From contig JAGTTD010000016.1 of NCBI GenBank assembly GCA_018398585.1, positions 25,839,212 through 25,903,211 on the forward strand: a stretch of DNA of 64,000 nucleotides, written 5' to 3'. Shown here in pieces: positions 1-10,800 of the stretch. Origin of the DNA: Simmondsia chinensis (Eukaryota > Streptophyta > Magnoliopsida > Caryophyllales > Simmondsiaceae). The notes under the pieces are model-generated. The model was not told where the DNA came from. It ran no database searches and saw only the letters and a list, made by a program, of their open reading frames with translations. Numbering within the stretch: the first letter of the stretch is position 1; each line of letters begins with the position of its first letter. Both the position numbers and the translations under genes were made by a program.

Positions 1-411
1 GTTTGCACGCTTCACTCCTAGTTATAGGTTGGTAATTCGAGTCTTGGGGGGGCGGCACTTGTCTAACTATTAACTCAATTTTTTTTATTGCAATTGATCC
101 TAAACTATTTCTATATATATATATTTCCTATTGTCAATCTAGTTGTCCTATTTTAGGGGGTATGTTTAGTACTAGTAGTTTAGGGGTACTGTAATGAAAT
201 TAAAAGTTTTTATGTTATATTAATTTTGACCAATAGTATAGCAGTATGTTTAGTGTTGTTGTCCTATTTTTTCTATAATAAATATGGACCCCGCATTACT
301 CAAATCCTGGATCCGCCACCGGTAAGATGAACTTAAACTCGAAATAGCGAAAAAAAAAAAACAGGTGTATTATGAACATTTTTCCTTGCGATGAATTAGG
401 AAAGATATTTA
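1..411. other. Left flank of the duplicated segment, no gene seen
   Basis: AT-rich sequence without a supportable gene. It has no counterpart before copy 2, which is why I place the left edge of the duplication at about 412. A short G-rich run near 45-55 and a phrase near 305-320 (GGATCCGCCACC) resemble plant transposon debris, but nothing can be assigned. Confidence 0.5.
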
Positions 412-775
412 TAGAACTAGTATCACACTATTGGCACGGGAAGTAGAGGTTTGTGGATTCCAATCCAATTCGGTGTCACCAATCTGATATTCAAGGACTA
501 ATTACCCAAGAATGAATTGTATTGGCTGTTTACCTTATGAAATTTTATTTTCAGCCCCATGTTCGATATTAGCATAGTACTTGGTAGTGAGGTGTCGGCC
601 TGTCGTTTCCTTTGACTTAGTCAGGTTTGTCTATTTTTAGCAACTGATACACGAATCAAATACTTGAATTCAATTAACTATACAAAATTAGTACATACAC
701 AAAGTTTAGATATCAACATGAATTGCACAATATGACCTTGATAGCCCATCAACACAAAACAAAAAATATTGGGTC

Positions 776-1262
776 CCACTTGTAACCTAATTTTTCGATG
801 GCCAGAACGAAACTTTCATGCTTCAGTATTATCTTACTTAGCATTTGAATACTCATTGGAGCTCTCATGGGATTATGCATTTGTCCAACTCGTCATTCTA
901 ATGGGATTCTGCATACCCATTGGAGATGATGTCAATGACTGATACGTTGAATAATTATTTCACACAGAATCACTGTCTGACAAATATATTAAATATTCTT
1001 TATAATTTTATCATGTACAGCATTGAGTCCATGGGAGACTATTAGAGGATCATCAACAACTGGAGAAGGACGGAAGTTTTTAATGTGCAGGAAGCCATCA
1101 AAGACACAGCCTCCCAACATGACAGAACCTCATTCCATTACTTCTACTACTAGAAAGGGACTTGCTAAGACTTGGAAGGCTTGGCTTCACAAGTCGTTTT
1201 CCTTCAAGATCTCTTCCTACTAAACTCTATCTGTTTGGAGTGCTATTATTATCAGAGTAATC
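776..1262 (+). pseudogene. Unrecognised gene remnant, copy 1
   Basis: I do not recognise this protein. The region is unusually well conserved with 30,826-31,340 in copy 2. In copy 1 the first part is broken by stops, whereas copy 2 keeps a 74-residue frame whose conserved core contains YLSYLAFEYSLELPWG followed by a hydrophobic stretch ending in GFCIF. The second part (about 1,021-1,223) stays open in one frame in both copies and begins MSPWETI, although the frame conserved against copy 2 reads better as ESMGD, RRIINNWRR and VQEAIKD. It may be one or two exons of a host gene captured in the duplicated segment. Confidence 0.35.
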
Positions 1263-1949
1263 ATATGACTCGTACTAAAGAATAGCCACAAGTTTCCATA
1301 AAGTTGATCTGAAAGGGCAAAAACATTGCCACGTGTGTGTGAGTTGGCATGTGTGTTTTCTATATAAATAGTTTTCAAAATATAATATTTAGTTTTTCAA
1401 AACAACAATTACAAAAATAAAAATATATCAAAAAAGTTTTAAGGGTGTGTTTGGTATTGTGTTCATATTATAGTTTTATTTTTATTTTTTTTAGAAACAA
1501 AAAACCGAGTTTGAAAATGATTTTTTTTAATTTTTCATACTATAAAAAATGAAAAAAGAAAACTAAAAATGAGGAAAAAAAAAAAACAACTATATATGTG
1601 TATATATATATATAATTAAAGTGTAGATGGTTGGCTTCTATTGTTGTTTGTTGTTTGTTGTTTGTCTTTAGACCTTGTGTGCCTGTCACTCTTCTACAGT
1701 TGTACCGTTGGGGCTCGTATTTCAATTATTAAAAAAGAAAAAAGAAGAGCACTTGCATTGACTTCATTACCGATTACCATATTGTTTTCTTGTCATGTCA
1801 TTTTATTTTATATATATTGTAAAATTTAAGTTGAATCTTTGTGTTATGTATCAAGTTAGTTTGAGTTAAATTGTACTTTAATTTTGTAGTATACTCAAAA
1901 TCAAAGCATACATTTGTTCCATTCTTTTTGTTTACTTTTATTGAAAATA

Positions 1950-2342
1950 TTTAATTATTTATACTATTGGTCTCTTATTTTTTTAAAATTTGTTCAAATT
2001 AATCCATTATAATTTATTTTGATCAAATTAGTCCCTCGTCTTTATAATTTTGTTCAAATTGGTCTCTCAACTTTTTAAATTTGTTCAAATTAGTCATTTA
2101 TCTTTTCTTTTGTTCAAAATAGTCTCTTATATTTTATTAAATGATAAAACTAGTCCCCATATTGTGATCAAAATTAGGTAAAAATTAAAAACATAAGGGA
2201 CCAATTTTGTCATAAAGCAAAAGATGAGGGATTAATTTTAAAAACTTTAAAAAGATAAGGAACCAATTTGAACAAAATAAAATATGAGAGATCAATTTGA
2301 ACAAAACTAAAAACAAGAGGGACTAACGGTATAAATTACTCA
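1950..2342. mobile_element. Foldback/MITE-like element with long inverted repeat
   Basis: The ends are inverted copies of one another (TAATTATTTATACTATTGG at the left, and the complement of CCGTTAGTCCC..ATAAATTAC at the right). The interior is built of short related phrases such as TTGTTCAAATTGGTC and the complement GACCAATTTGAACAA. No coding capacity. Copy 2 has no counterpart at 45,500, so it inserted after the duplication. Confidence 0.6.
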
Positions 2343-4321
2343 TTTCTCTTGGTCAATAGTGTCGATATTAATATGATAATAATCTTTTTGGCATTTGTTA
2401 TGGATAAAAATACTCCATAATTAAATTTTTTGAAAATAATGACAGAGTAAAAAAAAACCTATTTCTATAGAATTTAGTGAAGTAACACCTAATTTAAAAA
2501 TATTAAACTACTCTAACATTATTGTTTTTGCCCTGACAATATCAACGGCCTTCCTAAAATTGCCAAGGTAAAAAAGAAGGTTATAATGCTTCAAGTGTCC
2601 AAAAAATTAATACAGGACCGAACATAATTCCAAGCAACCATTTGGGGCCCCTAGATTTTAGGGAGCCTAGATGTATCAATTCTTAATATTAATAAATTTT
2701 ATGGTCAAAATTATTATAATTTGTTGTGTATGAAAGGCCTCTTTTAAGATTTTTGCTTGAAGCCCCGAAAATGCCATATATATATACATATATATATACA
2801 CATGCCATAATACAATTTTGTCAAGAGCCATTCTTTTTATATTTATCAATGAAAACAACATCCGGCAGCAAAACTAACGTTCAAAATCATGAATAATCAC
2901 AACGGATAGCTGTACTGGTGGATTTAACCACACCGATGATTACGAACATTTTCAAAATGGAGCTTTGATGACCTCAATATAAACAACACTTCAATTCAAA
3001 ATAATATAAACGACACCGAAGCTAAAAATGTAATGCAAAATTTACGTGATCTGACTATTCTTAAATAAGGAGATGGAAAATTTTTCACTATTTTGAAAAA
3101 GAGTACAGGAGTTCGCTCACATACACCACTAACTCAACTAAAGCTAATGGGATTATACAATCGTACACAAAATTGTTAAATATCCCACATCATTCGAATA
3201 AGTGGATATGTGTCTGCAATTGTTTTCCATGTGGAGTTAAGCCAAATATTCCCTAAAAGATGAGTATTTTAAAGTTATACATAATTTCCGAAATTTTCTC
3301 CCACTAATATCAGTGTCTGCACTTATTTGGCATCTTACACGCTGAAAGTAAGGAAGGGTATTAAATATTTCTAGATATGTTGACATGTATCAGCTTCTAC
3401 GGTGAAAGCTTTTTCCTTGGAAGATGGTTTTCCAGGTGAAATTAGATCCAGTATCCCCTAAAAAAACCCTTAGTGTGCGAAAGTAACCTAAAATGAATCA
3501 GGTTGGTTACGAGCCTGAATGGAGTCAAAAGTTTTTTCCATATAGCTAGTAGACCTTGATTAAATAACTCATTCCGAGAATAAAATAGACACCAGACATA
3601 AATCTTATAGAATATTAAATTAAAAAATAATAAAAATATTCTAAAAATTATCCCCAAAAAAATATAAATATTCTAAAATATAAGAGGCGCACAAAATTGT
3701 CATGGTATCTTACACTTGCTCATAATTTTGTTGTTGCCTTTCCTCTTTCTCAAAGTTATTATTTATTGTTTTTGATTTTTGAGAAATTTAAAAAAAATTA
3801 GGTTTCGAGAACGATTTTTCTATTTTTTGGTCTTCTATTTCAACGTCTTTTTACCAAATTTGAGAGAAAATTTAAAATTAAAAAAAATCAAAAGCAAGGG
3901 AGAAAAAAACATTTTCAAAAACTACTTTTGAAATTTCTCTAAAACAAAAACTACAAACAGAAAACCATATCAAACAGGCCCTTAGAAAGAGATTATTCGA
4001 ATACAATGTCCGTGTAAAATCTAAGTAAAGTTGTATTTTAAAACTGATTAGTATTAGATGAAGTAATCCGATAGTTAGTCTCATATGAATTATTCTTTAT
4101 CATAATTTTAAATATGAGACTTCGTTATTAGACTCAGATGTGAAGTCGTAAATTGATTTGACGAAAGGGCCTCTTATTAAAAAGAGAGGTGATGGCTAAA
4201 AGATGAGATGCCTTTAAGGTTCAAAGAATGAGGAAGATTCGACCCCCCTCAAATAGTGGTTGAGCAATAAAGACTTCAACTTGTGTCAAGTGAAGTTGTT
4301 TTGGGAGGGATTGTGGGGAAG

Positions 4322-4821
4322 TAGGGTTGTAAACAAACCGAACATTCGCTTAACTATTAGTGTTTAAAATTGATTACGCTTGTTTGTGTTTGTTAGTGTG
4401 GCTTGATAAGCTTAATGAGTCGAGTTCGAACAAGGGAGTGCTCGCCTCATTAATGTCCGTGAGCAGCTTTATAAGAGCTCGTTAAAAACCCATTAAGAGC
4501 TCGTTAAGGCCTTGTTAACAATTAAAGTTAACTCTAAAATAGTTCGACAATGGCTCAATAGTAACTCGAATAACTTTGCTAGATAGGGAGCTCAACTTGA
4601 TAATAAGCTCGGTTTGGTTATGCTCTCGTATCAGCTCGAATAGCCTAACGAGCTAAGTCAAGTATCGAACACAACAAAATCTTATCGACTTGTGCTCGAA
4701 CAAAGGTTTGAAAACTCGATAAGGGCTCGGATCGAACTTGAGCTCAATATGGCTTATTGAGCTTGAGCTCGAGCTTGAACAAGCAGGTGCTCTACTCAAC
4801 TCAGCTCGTTTATACCCCTAG
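4322..4821. mobile_element. Foldback element, TAGGGGTGTAAA family, member 1
   Basis: Terminal inverted repeats read TAGGGTTGTAAACAAAC at the left and, in complement, CTAGGGGTATAAACGAGC at the right. The interior is made of iterated phrases such as AGCTCGAGCTTGAAC and TTAAGAGCTCG. It is absent from copy 2 at 48,315, which gives an empty site. Related elements lie at 55,056 and 58,926. Confidence 0.55.
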
Positions 4822-4824
4822 TGC

Positions 4825-4990
4825 AAGGTGTGTTGCACTAACTCAATTGCTAAAGTCTCTAAGAGGTGGTGCTTGAGATATGGGATCGAATGCCGCCTTC
4901 ATTATGCTGAGAGGGTTTTGGAGGATTTGGTGAGGATTGCCACGTGTATAATCCATGTGGCATCCTTATCCTTGTTAAAAAAAAAAAAAA
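4825..4990 (+). mobile_element. tRNA-derived SINE (shared by both copies)
   Basis: It starts with an A-box-like region (ACTCAATTGCTAAAG), has a B-box-like GGGATCGAAT, a CACGTGT..ATGTGGCATCC body and an A tail at 4,977-4,990. AAGGTGTG-like direct repeats flank it. The counterpart is at 48,320-48,472, so it predates the duplication. Confidence 0.6.
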
Positions 4991-5268
4991 GGGTGTGTCA
5001 CCCTATCCCTTAAATAGAATTGTGGCGATCTAGAGACCAATGGATCCGAAAAGGAGAGACTAATTGAGAGCTTATCATTCACATAATGTTCCTCTAACAT
5101 CTAAGTTAGTATTGCTTTAGAGACGGAAAATATAAAGGAACGGAGAGCGAGGCACTTATGCCAAGAACACCCTGTGGGAGGCACACGGGATGCATAGTCA
5201 AGCACCATGTCAAAGCACAACTAGGCCCTATAGGGAGTTTTAGGCAGCATGTCAAGTGGTTCATACAC

Positions 5269-5363
5269 CTTTTTTTTTTTTTTATTTTAAATGATAATTA
5301 GCGAGTGAACTCGTAATACAAAAAAGACGCACCCACAAAATGGAGCACAAAAAGGGCATACCC
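5269..5363 (-). mobile_element. 5'-truncated LINE tail (shared by both copies)
   Basis: On the minus strand it ends with the LINE-family 3' terminus CTAATTATC followed by an A run (a T run on the plus strand at 5,269-5,285). It is flanked by degraded repeats of AAGTGATTCAGACAT. The counterpart with perfect repeats is 48,736-48,836. Confidence 0.6.
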
Positions 5364-5665
5364 CAGTGAATCAAACATGGCTTTTTAAGTGTCTTTTATT
5401 TTAAGGAAACTTTGGCTTTGATGGTTGAAAGGAAGCCCCCACTTAATTACTATGCGAGTTACACAAATCGTGTTTTTATTTTTTCAAAGAAAGATAAGTC
5501 ATTTTAACAGGATGATTTAGCCTATACACCTCTAAAGAGCATTTGCATTGGACGAGTTAGAGGTGCCACATAGGCACTTTGACTCCTTCAAAGCAATGCC
5601 TTCAAGACGTTACATCTATGTTATGACACAAGGTGTCAATAATGACATAACATCTTTTTCGCTCA

Positions 5666-5793
5666 CATCGTCCAGAGATCAAAAGTTTGATTTTCGCTGA
5701 CGATATACTCATGCCTTACCTGCTCATGGGGATTGTGGTCTTCCTCATGGGTCGGGGTTGGGTGAGGCAACCTAGTCCCTCGTTATCAAAAAA
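5666..5793 (+). mobile_element. SINE with 14-bp target-site duplication (shared)
   Basis: Flanked by ATCTTTTTCGCTCA at 5,652-5,665 and 5,794-5,807. The body carries a B-box-like AGTTTGATTTTCG and ends CCCTCGTTATCAAAA. The same insertion is at 49,130-49,256, where the box reads GGAGTTCGATTTTCG. It predates the duplication. Confidence 0.7.
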
Positions 5794-6080
5794 ATCTTTT
5801 TCGCTCAATTGATCTCATTTTTCATGCAATTATTTCAATCGAAATAGTAACATACCATCAATTGCAATTTTTTCAATCAACAAAATTTGAAATTTTTTTG
5901 AAAAATATAAGATGCCAAAAAATTGCAAACCTCACATAAAATTGTACATATGTGGTGGGAATGCTCTAAAAAATACTATTTATTATTATTTTCACAAAAG
6001 TAGCACAACGGCATGATTTCTACCTTGTTCTAATAAAGAACCATTACTTTTGCATATATAATATATTTACAGAGGCAAAT

Positions 6081-6245
6081 GTCCCTTAGGGACATAGCCG
6101 AGTGGTCGTGATCGCCGGGTGCCAACGAGGTGACCCGTGATCGAATCCCACAAAGCTTAAAGTGGTGTCCTCTTTAATGAGGACTTTTAGGGGTTTATCC
6201 CCTCCCCCCTCCCCATGGCTTTACCATCATAAAAAAAATATATAT
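6081..6245 (+). mobile_element. tRNA-derived SINE with perfect 20-bp target-site duplication
   Basis: It starts GTCCCTTAGGGACATAG with an A-box-like TAGCCGAGTGGT and a B-box-like GTGATCGAATCCC, and ends with an A/T-rich tail. The duplication ATATATTTACAGAGGCAAAT occurs at 6,061-6,080 and 6,246-6,265. It is absent from copy 2, but a different SINE hit the same site there (49,853). Relatives starting GTCCCCTAGAG lie at 45,724 and 52,514. Confidence 0.75.
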
Positions 6246-6321
6246 ATATATTTACAGAGGCAAATTATAAAAAAAGGGTTATTCATATTTAAGTATCCCG
6301 ACATCTTTAGATACTAATAAA

Positions 6322-9005
6322 CATAATTAATACCATAAATTTCTTTCTCCGTTCTCTCTCCTCTCCTTCAAAATCCAACTGGTATATCCCATTCCCCACC
6401 CCCCCCCCCCCAACGCGCCACCCCTACGGGCGCGTGCGGGCGAGTGGCCGCCCACCCAGGGGCCGGAGGTCAAGTTCAGGACTCGACCAGGTCATGCCTT
6501 CCGGGTCGTGCGAGTTTCGAGACCGGTCGGTGTGATCTGCAGGGGCCACCTGTTTCGTCTACTACCGCTAACCGGCGCCGGTCATCCCCTTCCGTCAACC
6601 CCATCTCCAAACGCCAAGGTGCAACACCCATCGCCGGCCCCCATCAACTCCCACCTTCAATTTCAACCCCCAACCACCAATCACCATCTCCCTTCACCTC
6701 CCATCATCACCGCCACCTTCACCACCTCTTCATTTCTGCTATCAGCCATCACCAACTCCATCTTCACCATCACCCTCCGTCATCCACACCCCCTCCTACC
6801 TACGGCCATCTCTGCCACCACCAGGTGCAAACCCCCTGCCCCAACGGTACTCTTCTCTCTCCTTATTTTACCCATCTCCATCGTTATGGGGGTGTCCATT
6901 TTCGTTGATGGACTAAATGAAAGAACGACTAATTCTTGGCTTAAAGCTATTTTTTGTGACTTTAAGTCAATTTACGATACTTTTGTTCCTCTTAAGAAAA
7001 GGTTGAGGTCGAGATTGTCTTATGGTTTTTTCCGGTTCTCAGAGTACGGTGAAGCGGCGCGGGCGATTAAATCCATGGATGGTAGATGGATTGATGGGGG
7101 CTAAACTCAAAGTTCAATGGGCTAACCCAATCAGAAGCTCATTTGCTTCCACCGTGCGAAATCAGCCTCAACCTAGGGCTCCCATTTAGTTCAGGAACGT
7201 GGAAGATATTCAAGATGAGGGGAGGACCGAGGAATCTGCATCTGTTAACATTCCGAAGATTGTGTCAAATACCAATAAGGGCGTGGAGGCTTGGCTTGAG
7301 CGGGCTTTAATTGCGCATACGTCTGAGAAGGCTAGCCTTGATTATATTATACGTTTATCACCGAGAGCAATCTCTACGGCTTAACCCCTAGAGGGTTAAG
7401 CACTTCCTCCTTTATCCTGGTTTGTGATTCCGTGGACACCCTTGAGTCCTATAGTGGGCCGCGCCTTGAGATTCTTTTGAGGAAATTCAAAGAGGTCTAT
7501 AAGTATAACAGCGAGACCCTTGGCTCTGTTGAGAGAAGGGTGTGGATTGAGGTTTATGGATTGCCCCTTCAATATTGGTCTAAGGATTGCTTCATAGATA
7601 TCGCAAAATTGTGGGGAAAGTTCGTCAGAATGGATTCTAGGACGTCCACTATGAGGTGTGTTGATGTTGCTAGGTTCCTTATTGACACTTGCTCAACTAC
7701 ATATATTCATCGGACAATCCAAGTTCAGTTTAGTGTGGGATCACGTTTGGTTCTAATCAAGGAGGGTCATTTTGAGGTAATTCCGGACTTTTCATCCAGA
7801 GTTGTTGCTTTAGCGACTTTAGCTAGATTGGCCGGGGAGTAGGCCTCATCTGTGACGCTCAATCGAGATAGTCATGACACAACAGTGACACGGCAATGCT
7901 TACGGGTTGAATCTCTTCCTGTACGTATGATGGATATTGTAGAGTTCTGGTCAGAGCCTAATTTAGCTCCACCTAGGAGCAGAAATAAGGGTGTGTGGGT
8001 CTTAGAGCATCCGTTGGGACATATGTCTATCCATCTCAATGGTCATTACTCTTGGAGATCGGCTTTGGAGTGCTTCTTTTTGCAACTGTCAATTCTTCCT
8101 ACCGTTGTGCATCCTTTATCTCTTCTCCCACCCCAGGATGTCCGAGAAAATCAACGTGTTCCTCTCCTCCTCCCATGGGTCGAGGAGGCTAACTCTGAGG
8201 CTTTACAGCTTAATGCTCAGATATCGCCTTATGAGAGTGAAGTTCGAGAAAACATCGGCGATAATGACTCTTCAGACTCTAGTCCCAAATTCCCACCAAG
8301 CTTCGAGCCATTGGACTCGCTTAGGTACCGTCTTATAGAGGCTAGTACACCTGAGAACTACCACGTGCCTATGCCGTCTGGGAAGGGACCTAGCTTAACT
8401 CGGAGGAAAAATGGGAAATTGCAGACGACAAAAAGGGGGAGGTGAGCCCTTAAGCGTAAGGTGAAAGAGAAGGAGAAGCGGGAACTTCCGAAATTTCTGA
8501 AGGACATGTCGCCCGGTAGTAACTCGCAGAAGCGGACAGAGAACACTAGAAAGAAGAAGAAGAAGAACTTGGTGAATCGGGGTAACCACATCGCTAATGC
8601 TGGTCAAATCGAGGAAGCAGTCCAAGTAATAGAGATGGGAGAAATATTAGGCTTGGATTTTGAGGGTGTCGATCCGACTATGGTGAGTGCCATTCTTCAT
8701 GGAAGGCTGTGATGGGTTTTTTTTGGCTTCTTGGTGCCTTGCGTTCAGTTTTCGGTTGCGGGTGTCCTGGTCTTCAGCTGGTTTCTGTTCGTCGGTTTTG
8801 CTCCCTGTCCCGGCCGTTTGGTTGGTTTTTGATTTTGTTGTTTTTGTGTGTCCGTGTTTGTGGTGCGTTTGTTTTCCCTGTTTTTCTTTTTCTTTGTGTT
8901 TTTTTGGTTGTCGCTTGTTTTCACCGCTCTTGTTCGAGTGGGTTCAGGTCTCGCTTTGTCGAGTGGCCTGCTTGTTCCGCGGCTCTATTGCTAATTATCA
9001 AAAAA
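6322..9005 (+). mobile_element. Full-length non-autonomous LINE carrying ORF1 only
   Basis: A 2.7 kb element bounded by an 18/19-bp target-site duplication (ATCTTTAGATACTAATAAA at 6,303-6,321; ATCTTTAGAAATAATAAA at 9,006-9,023). It contains a GC/pyrimidine-rich 5' leader, one broken ORF1, a pyrimidine-rich 3' UTR of about 290 bp and the terminus GCTAATTATC plus an A run. There is no endonuclease or reverse transcriptase between the end of ORF1 and the tail. Since the duplication marks both true ends, the element moved in this form. Other copies in this window show the same join of ORF1 end to 3' UTR (30,106; 10,341; 50,685; 49,510). Confidence 0.75.
6508..8712 (+). pseudogene. LINE ORF1 (RNA-binding gag-like protein), broken
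   Basis: ORF1 proteins of plant L1-type LINEs bind element RNA and act as nucleic-acid chaperones. Read in pieces across frames, the sequence shows an RNA-recognition motif at 6,892-7,120 (RNP2-like SIFVDGL, RNP1-like SYGFFRF, then GEAARAIKSMDGR). A DUF4283-like block follows at 7,432-7,842 (RRVWIEVYGLPLQYWS, KLWGKFVRMD). The tail at 7,852-8,712 is basic and lysine-rich, ending in IEMGEILGLDFEG and a stop. The frame changes at about 7,105-7,430, and stops occur at 7,840 and 8,443. The long 6,444-6,908 frame is the proline/histidine-rich leader and probably not protein. The upstream limit is uncertain; the RRM start near 6,890 is the firm part. Confidence 0.7.
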
Positions 9006-9701
9006 ATCTTTAGAAATAATAAAATTGACCCTAACCTTTTTGATTTATCAAAAAGACCTCTAAGTTTTTGTTGTATTAATAAAAATGCCCTTAAGTTTTT
9101 GTCGCATAAATAAAAGGGCCCCTCTCCGACGTGATGATTTCATTTTTAGTTGACAGAACTAACGTGATAGCTGCATTTTTATTAATCTTATTGTAAAATG
9201 ACAAAAATACCCTTTAATAATCATATTATGAAAGAAATTAAGTGAAAATAAATAGTTTCTACATCATACAGCATCTCGAATTTTATGATTATAAAGTAAC
9301 AATAAGTGCGTTGAAATATATTTTAGGTCATTTTATTATAACATTAACAAAAAGCAGATTCCACATCAGCTCTGTCGATAGAAAATGACATCATCACGCT
9401 TGAGAGGGGCCTATTTATAAATACGACAAAAGCTTAGAGGCCATTTTAATAATTCAAAAAGGCCAGGGTCCTTTTTTATTATTTTCAAAAATGTTGAGGT
9501 ACTAAAATATAAATAACCTTAAAAAAATTCATGTTAATTTCTTTTTTCTTTTTAGAGACAAAATAGTTGTTATAGAAATCTTTTTATAGCTACCTTCAAA
9601 ACTATTGCCTGAAAGTGAAGGGATCGGTCTAACTTTTAGTTTCATAACACTGTAAGTATCAACTTGTATTTCATCGAATCGATCATTATAATTTCACATA
9701 A

Positions 9702-9939
9702 CCAAAGAGGGTACTAACACGCTTTCATCGTATCCCATTAGAACTCCAAAGTTAAGCGTGCTTGGGCGAGAGCAGTACCAGGATGGTTGACCTCCTAGGA
9801 AGTCCTCACCCTCAAGTTGGAGGCACTTGGAAACAGCCTCTCTCCAGGGGGTAATACCTTAAAAGGGAAAGGCTGCGTACATCCACCCCCCAGACCCTGC
9901 TTAGGCGGGAGCCATTGGGACACTGGTTATGTTGCTTTT
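9702..9939 (+). mobile_element. 5S rRNA-derived SINE with RTE-type tail, copy A
   Basis: The first half (about 9,709-9,828) is recognisably 5S rRNA: ATCCCATTAGAACTCC, then AGTTAAGCGTGCTTGGGCGA (box A region), GAGCAGTACCAGGATGG (intermediate element and box C) and CCTAGGAAGTCCTC. The second half (GAAACAGCCTCTC, GGCTGCGTACATCCACC) is the 3' tail also seen in RTE-LINE fragments at 51,345 and 61,563. A perfect 17-bp target-site duplication, ATTATAATTTCACATAA, lies at 9,685-9,701 and 9,940-9,956. Copy 2 has the unoccupied site at about 50,274 (ATTATAATTCTACATAA). The retained internal 5S promoter elements imply RNA polymerase III transcription. Confidence 0.85.
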
Positions 9940-10340
9940 ATTATAATTTCACATAAACTTTTAACTATGTCTGATTAAAATCATGTGTATATCACTTGAT
10001 CAATTAAACTGAATCTCATGCATCAAATCACATTATGTTTGCGTGATATTTATTATTTATGAAGTTAGAAAGAACAATGAGTAAATGAAGCACATCAATA
10101 ATCACGAACCATCTTACAAAGCAAGGATATTGCTACCATTGTCTGGCTTTCATCGTGATGTGCTTCATTATTATATGTTTCGCATGACATCATCTTCCTT
10201 TGTATTTCTTCTGTCGCTAGTTTTTTCCCCGTACCCGCTTGTTACGAGTATTGTTATGAATAATAATCGAAACAATTTATAATTTATCATACTATTCTAA
10301 ATAAACAACCGATATTTATTACGAATATTATGTTTTACTA

Positions 10341-10707
10341 ATTTTTTGATAATTAGCGAGAGAGTCGCGATACATAGCAGGCAAATTGAACAAGCGGGCC
10401 CTGAGTCAACCCGTAAAAAAAGGGGCATCAAAACAACAAAAATAACATAAACATGAAAACAAGCAAAAACAGAAAAAATATAACGAGCCTCAAACACCAC
10501 TAGGGAAGACACTGAGGCAGGACAAACCAAAAGATAAGAAAATAGGACAGTCAAGCCAGAAATCTATCGAGGCAAGGCGCTCAGCGTAAGCGGATCATAA
10601 TCGTCAAAATCCAGCCCTAGTCTTTTCCCCATTTCCAATATACGCTTTGCAGCAAGAATCTTACCGGCATCTTTAAAGCTATCGCCCCTTTCATCAGATT
10701 CTTCTTA
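10341..10707 (-). mobile_element. Truncated ORF1-only LINE tail (shared by both copies)
   Basis: Read on the minus strand it holds the last about 45 codons of ORF1 (ILEMGKRLGLDFDDYDPLT, then a stop near 10,575). The 3' UTR follows directly and ends GCTAATTATC plus A run. It is flanked by TTTTACTA-like repeats at 10,333-10,340 and 10,708-10,715. The counterpart is 50,685-51,035. Confidence 0.7.
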
Positions 10708-10800
10708 GTTTACTATAATTAGCTGTTAATTTGTAATTAGCTTTTTTCGTTTATTTTGTTTTCTTTTATCTTATTCTTTTATATCATAGGGTTTTCTAGG

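Larger units (their letters stand above)
6266..9525. mobile_element. Foldback/MITE element split by a LINE
   Basis: Left part 6,266-6,321; right part 9,006-9,525. Terminal inverted repeats match: GGGTTATTCATATTTAAG at the left, and the complement GGTTATTTATATTTTAG of the right end. A long internal inverted repeat within 9,080-9,470 pairs GGGCCCCTCTCCGACGTGAT with ATCATCACGCTTGAGAGGGG. It is absent from copy 2, which reads straight through at 50,105-50,125. The LINE in the middle has its own target-site duplication, so the foldback arrived first. Confidence 0.65.
412..10790 (+). repeat. Tandem segmental duplication, copy 1 (main part)
   Basis: This stretch aligns in order with copy 2. The matching blocks are 412-585 with 21,895-22,065; 668-1,450 with 30,781-31,603; 1,470-1,690 with 36,669-36,736 and 42,318-42,491; 1,690-1,950 with 45,239-45,510; 2,790-4,320 with about 46,120-48,310; 4,825-6,060 with 48,320-49,840; and 9,526-10,790 with 50,105-51,110. 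It is interrupted by copy-specific insertions listed separately. The stretch 2,343-4,321 holds only duplicated non-coding sequence with A/T-rich tracts; I see no gene in it. Copy 1 resumes after the copia composite at 21,852-21,891. Confidence 0.85.

Noticed and set aside
6444..6908. 154-residue frame rich in proline, histidine and serine
   Set aside because: It lies in the GC-rich 5' leader of the LINE, overlaps another open frame, has low-complexity composition and no domain; the RRM begins in the other frame at about 6,890.
8687..9113. Two overlapping frames of 108 and 134 residues rich in F, L, V, C
   Set aside because: They are translations of the pyrimidine-rich LINE 3' UTR and run past the element's end.
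9709..9828. 5S rRNA gene
   Set aside because: It matches 5S rRNA well but is fused to a SINE tail and flanked by a target-site duplication, lacks intact 5S ends, and is a single dispersed copy.
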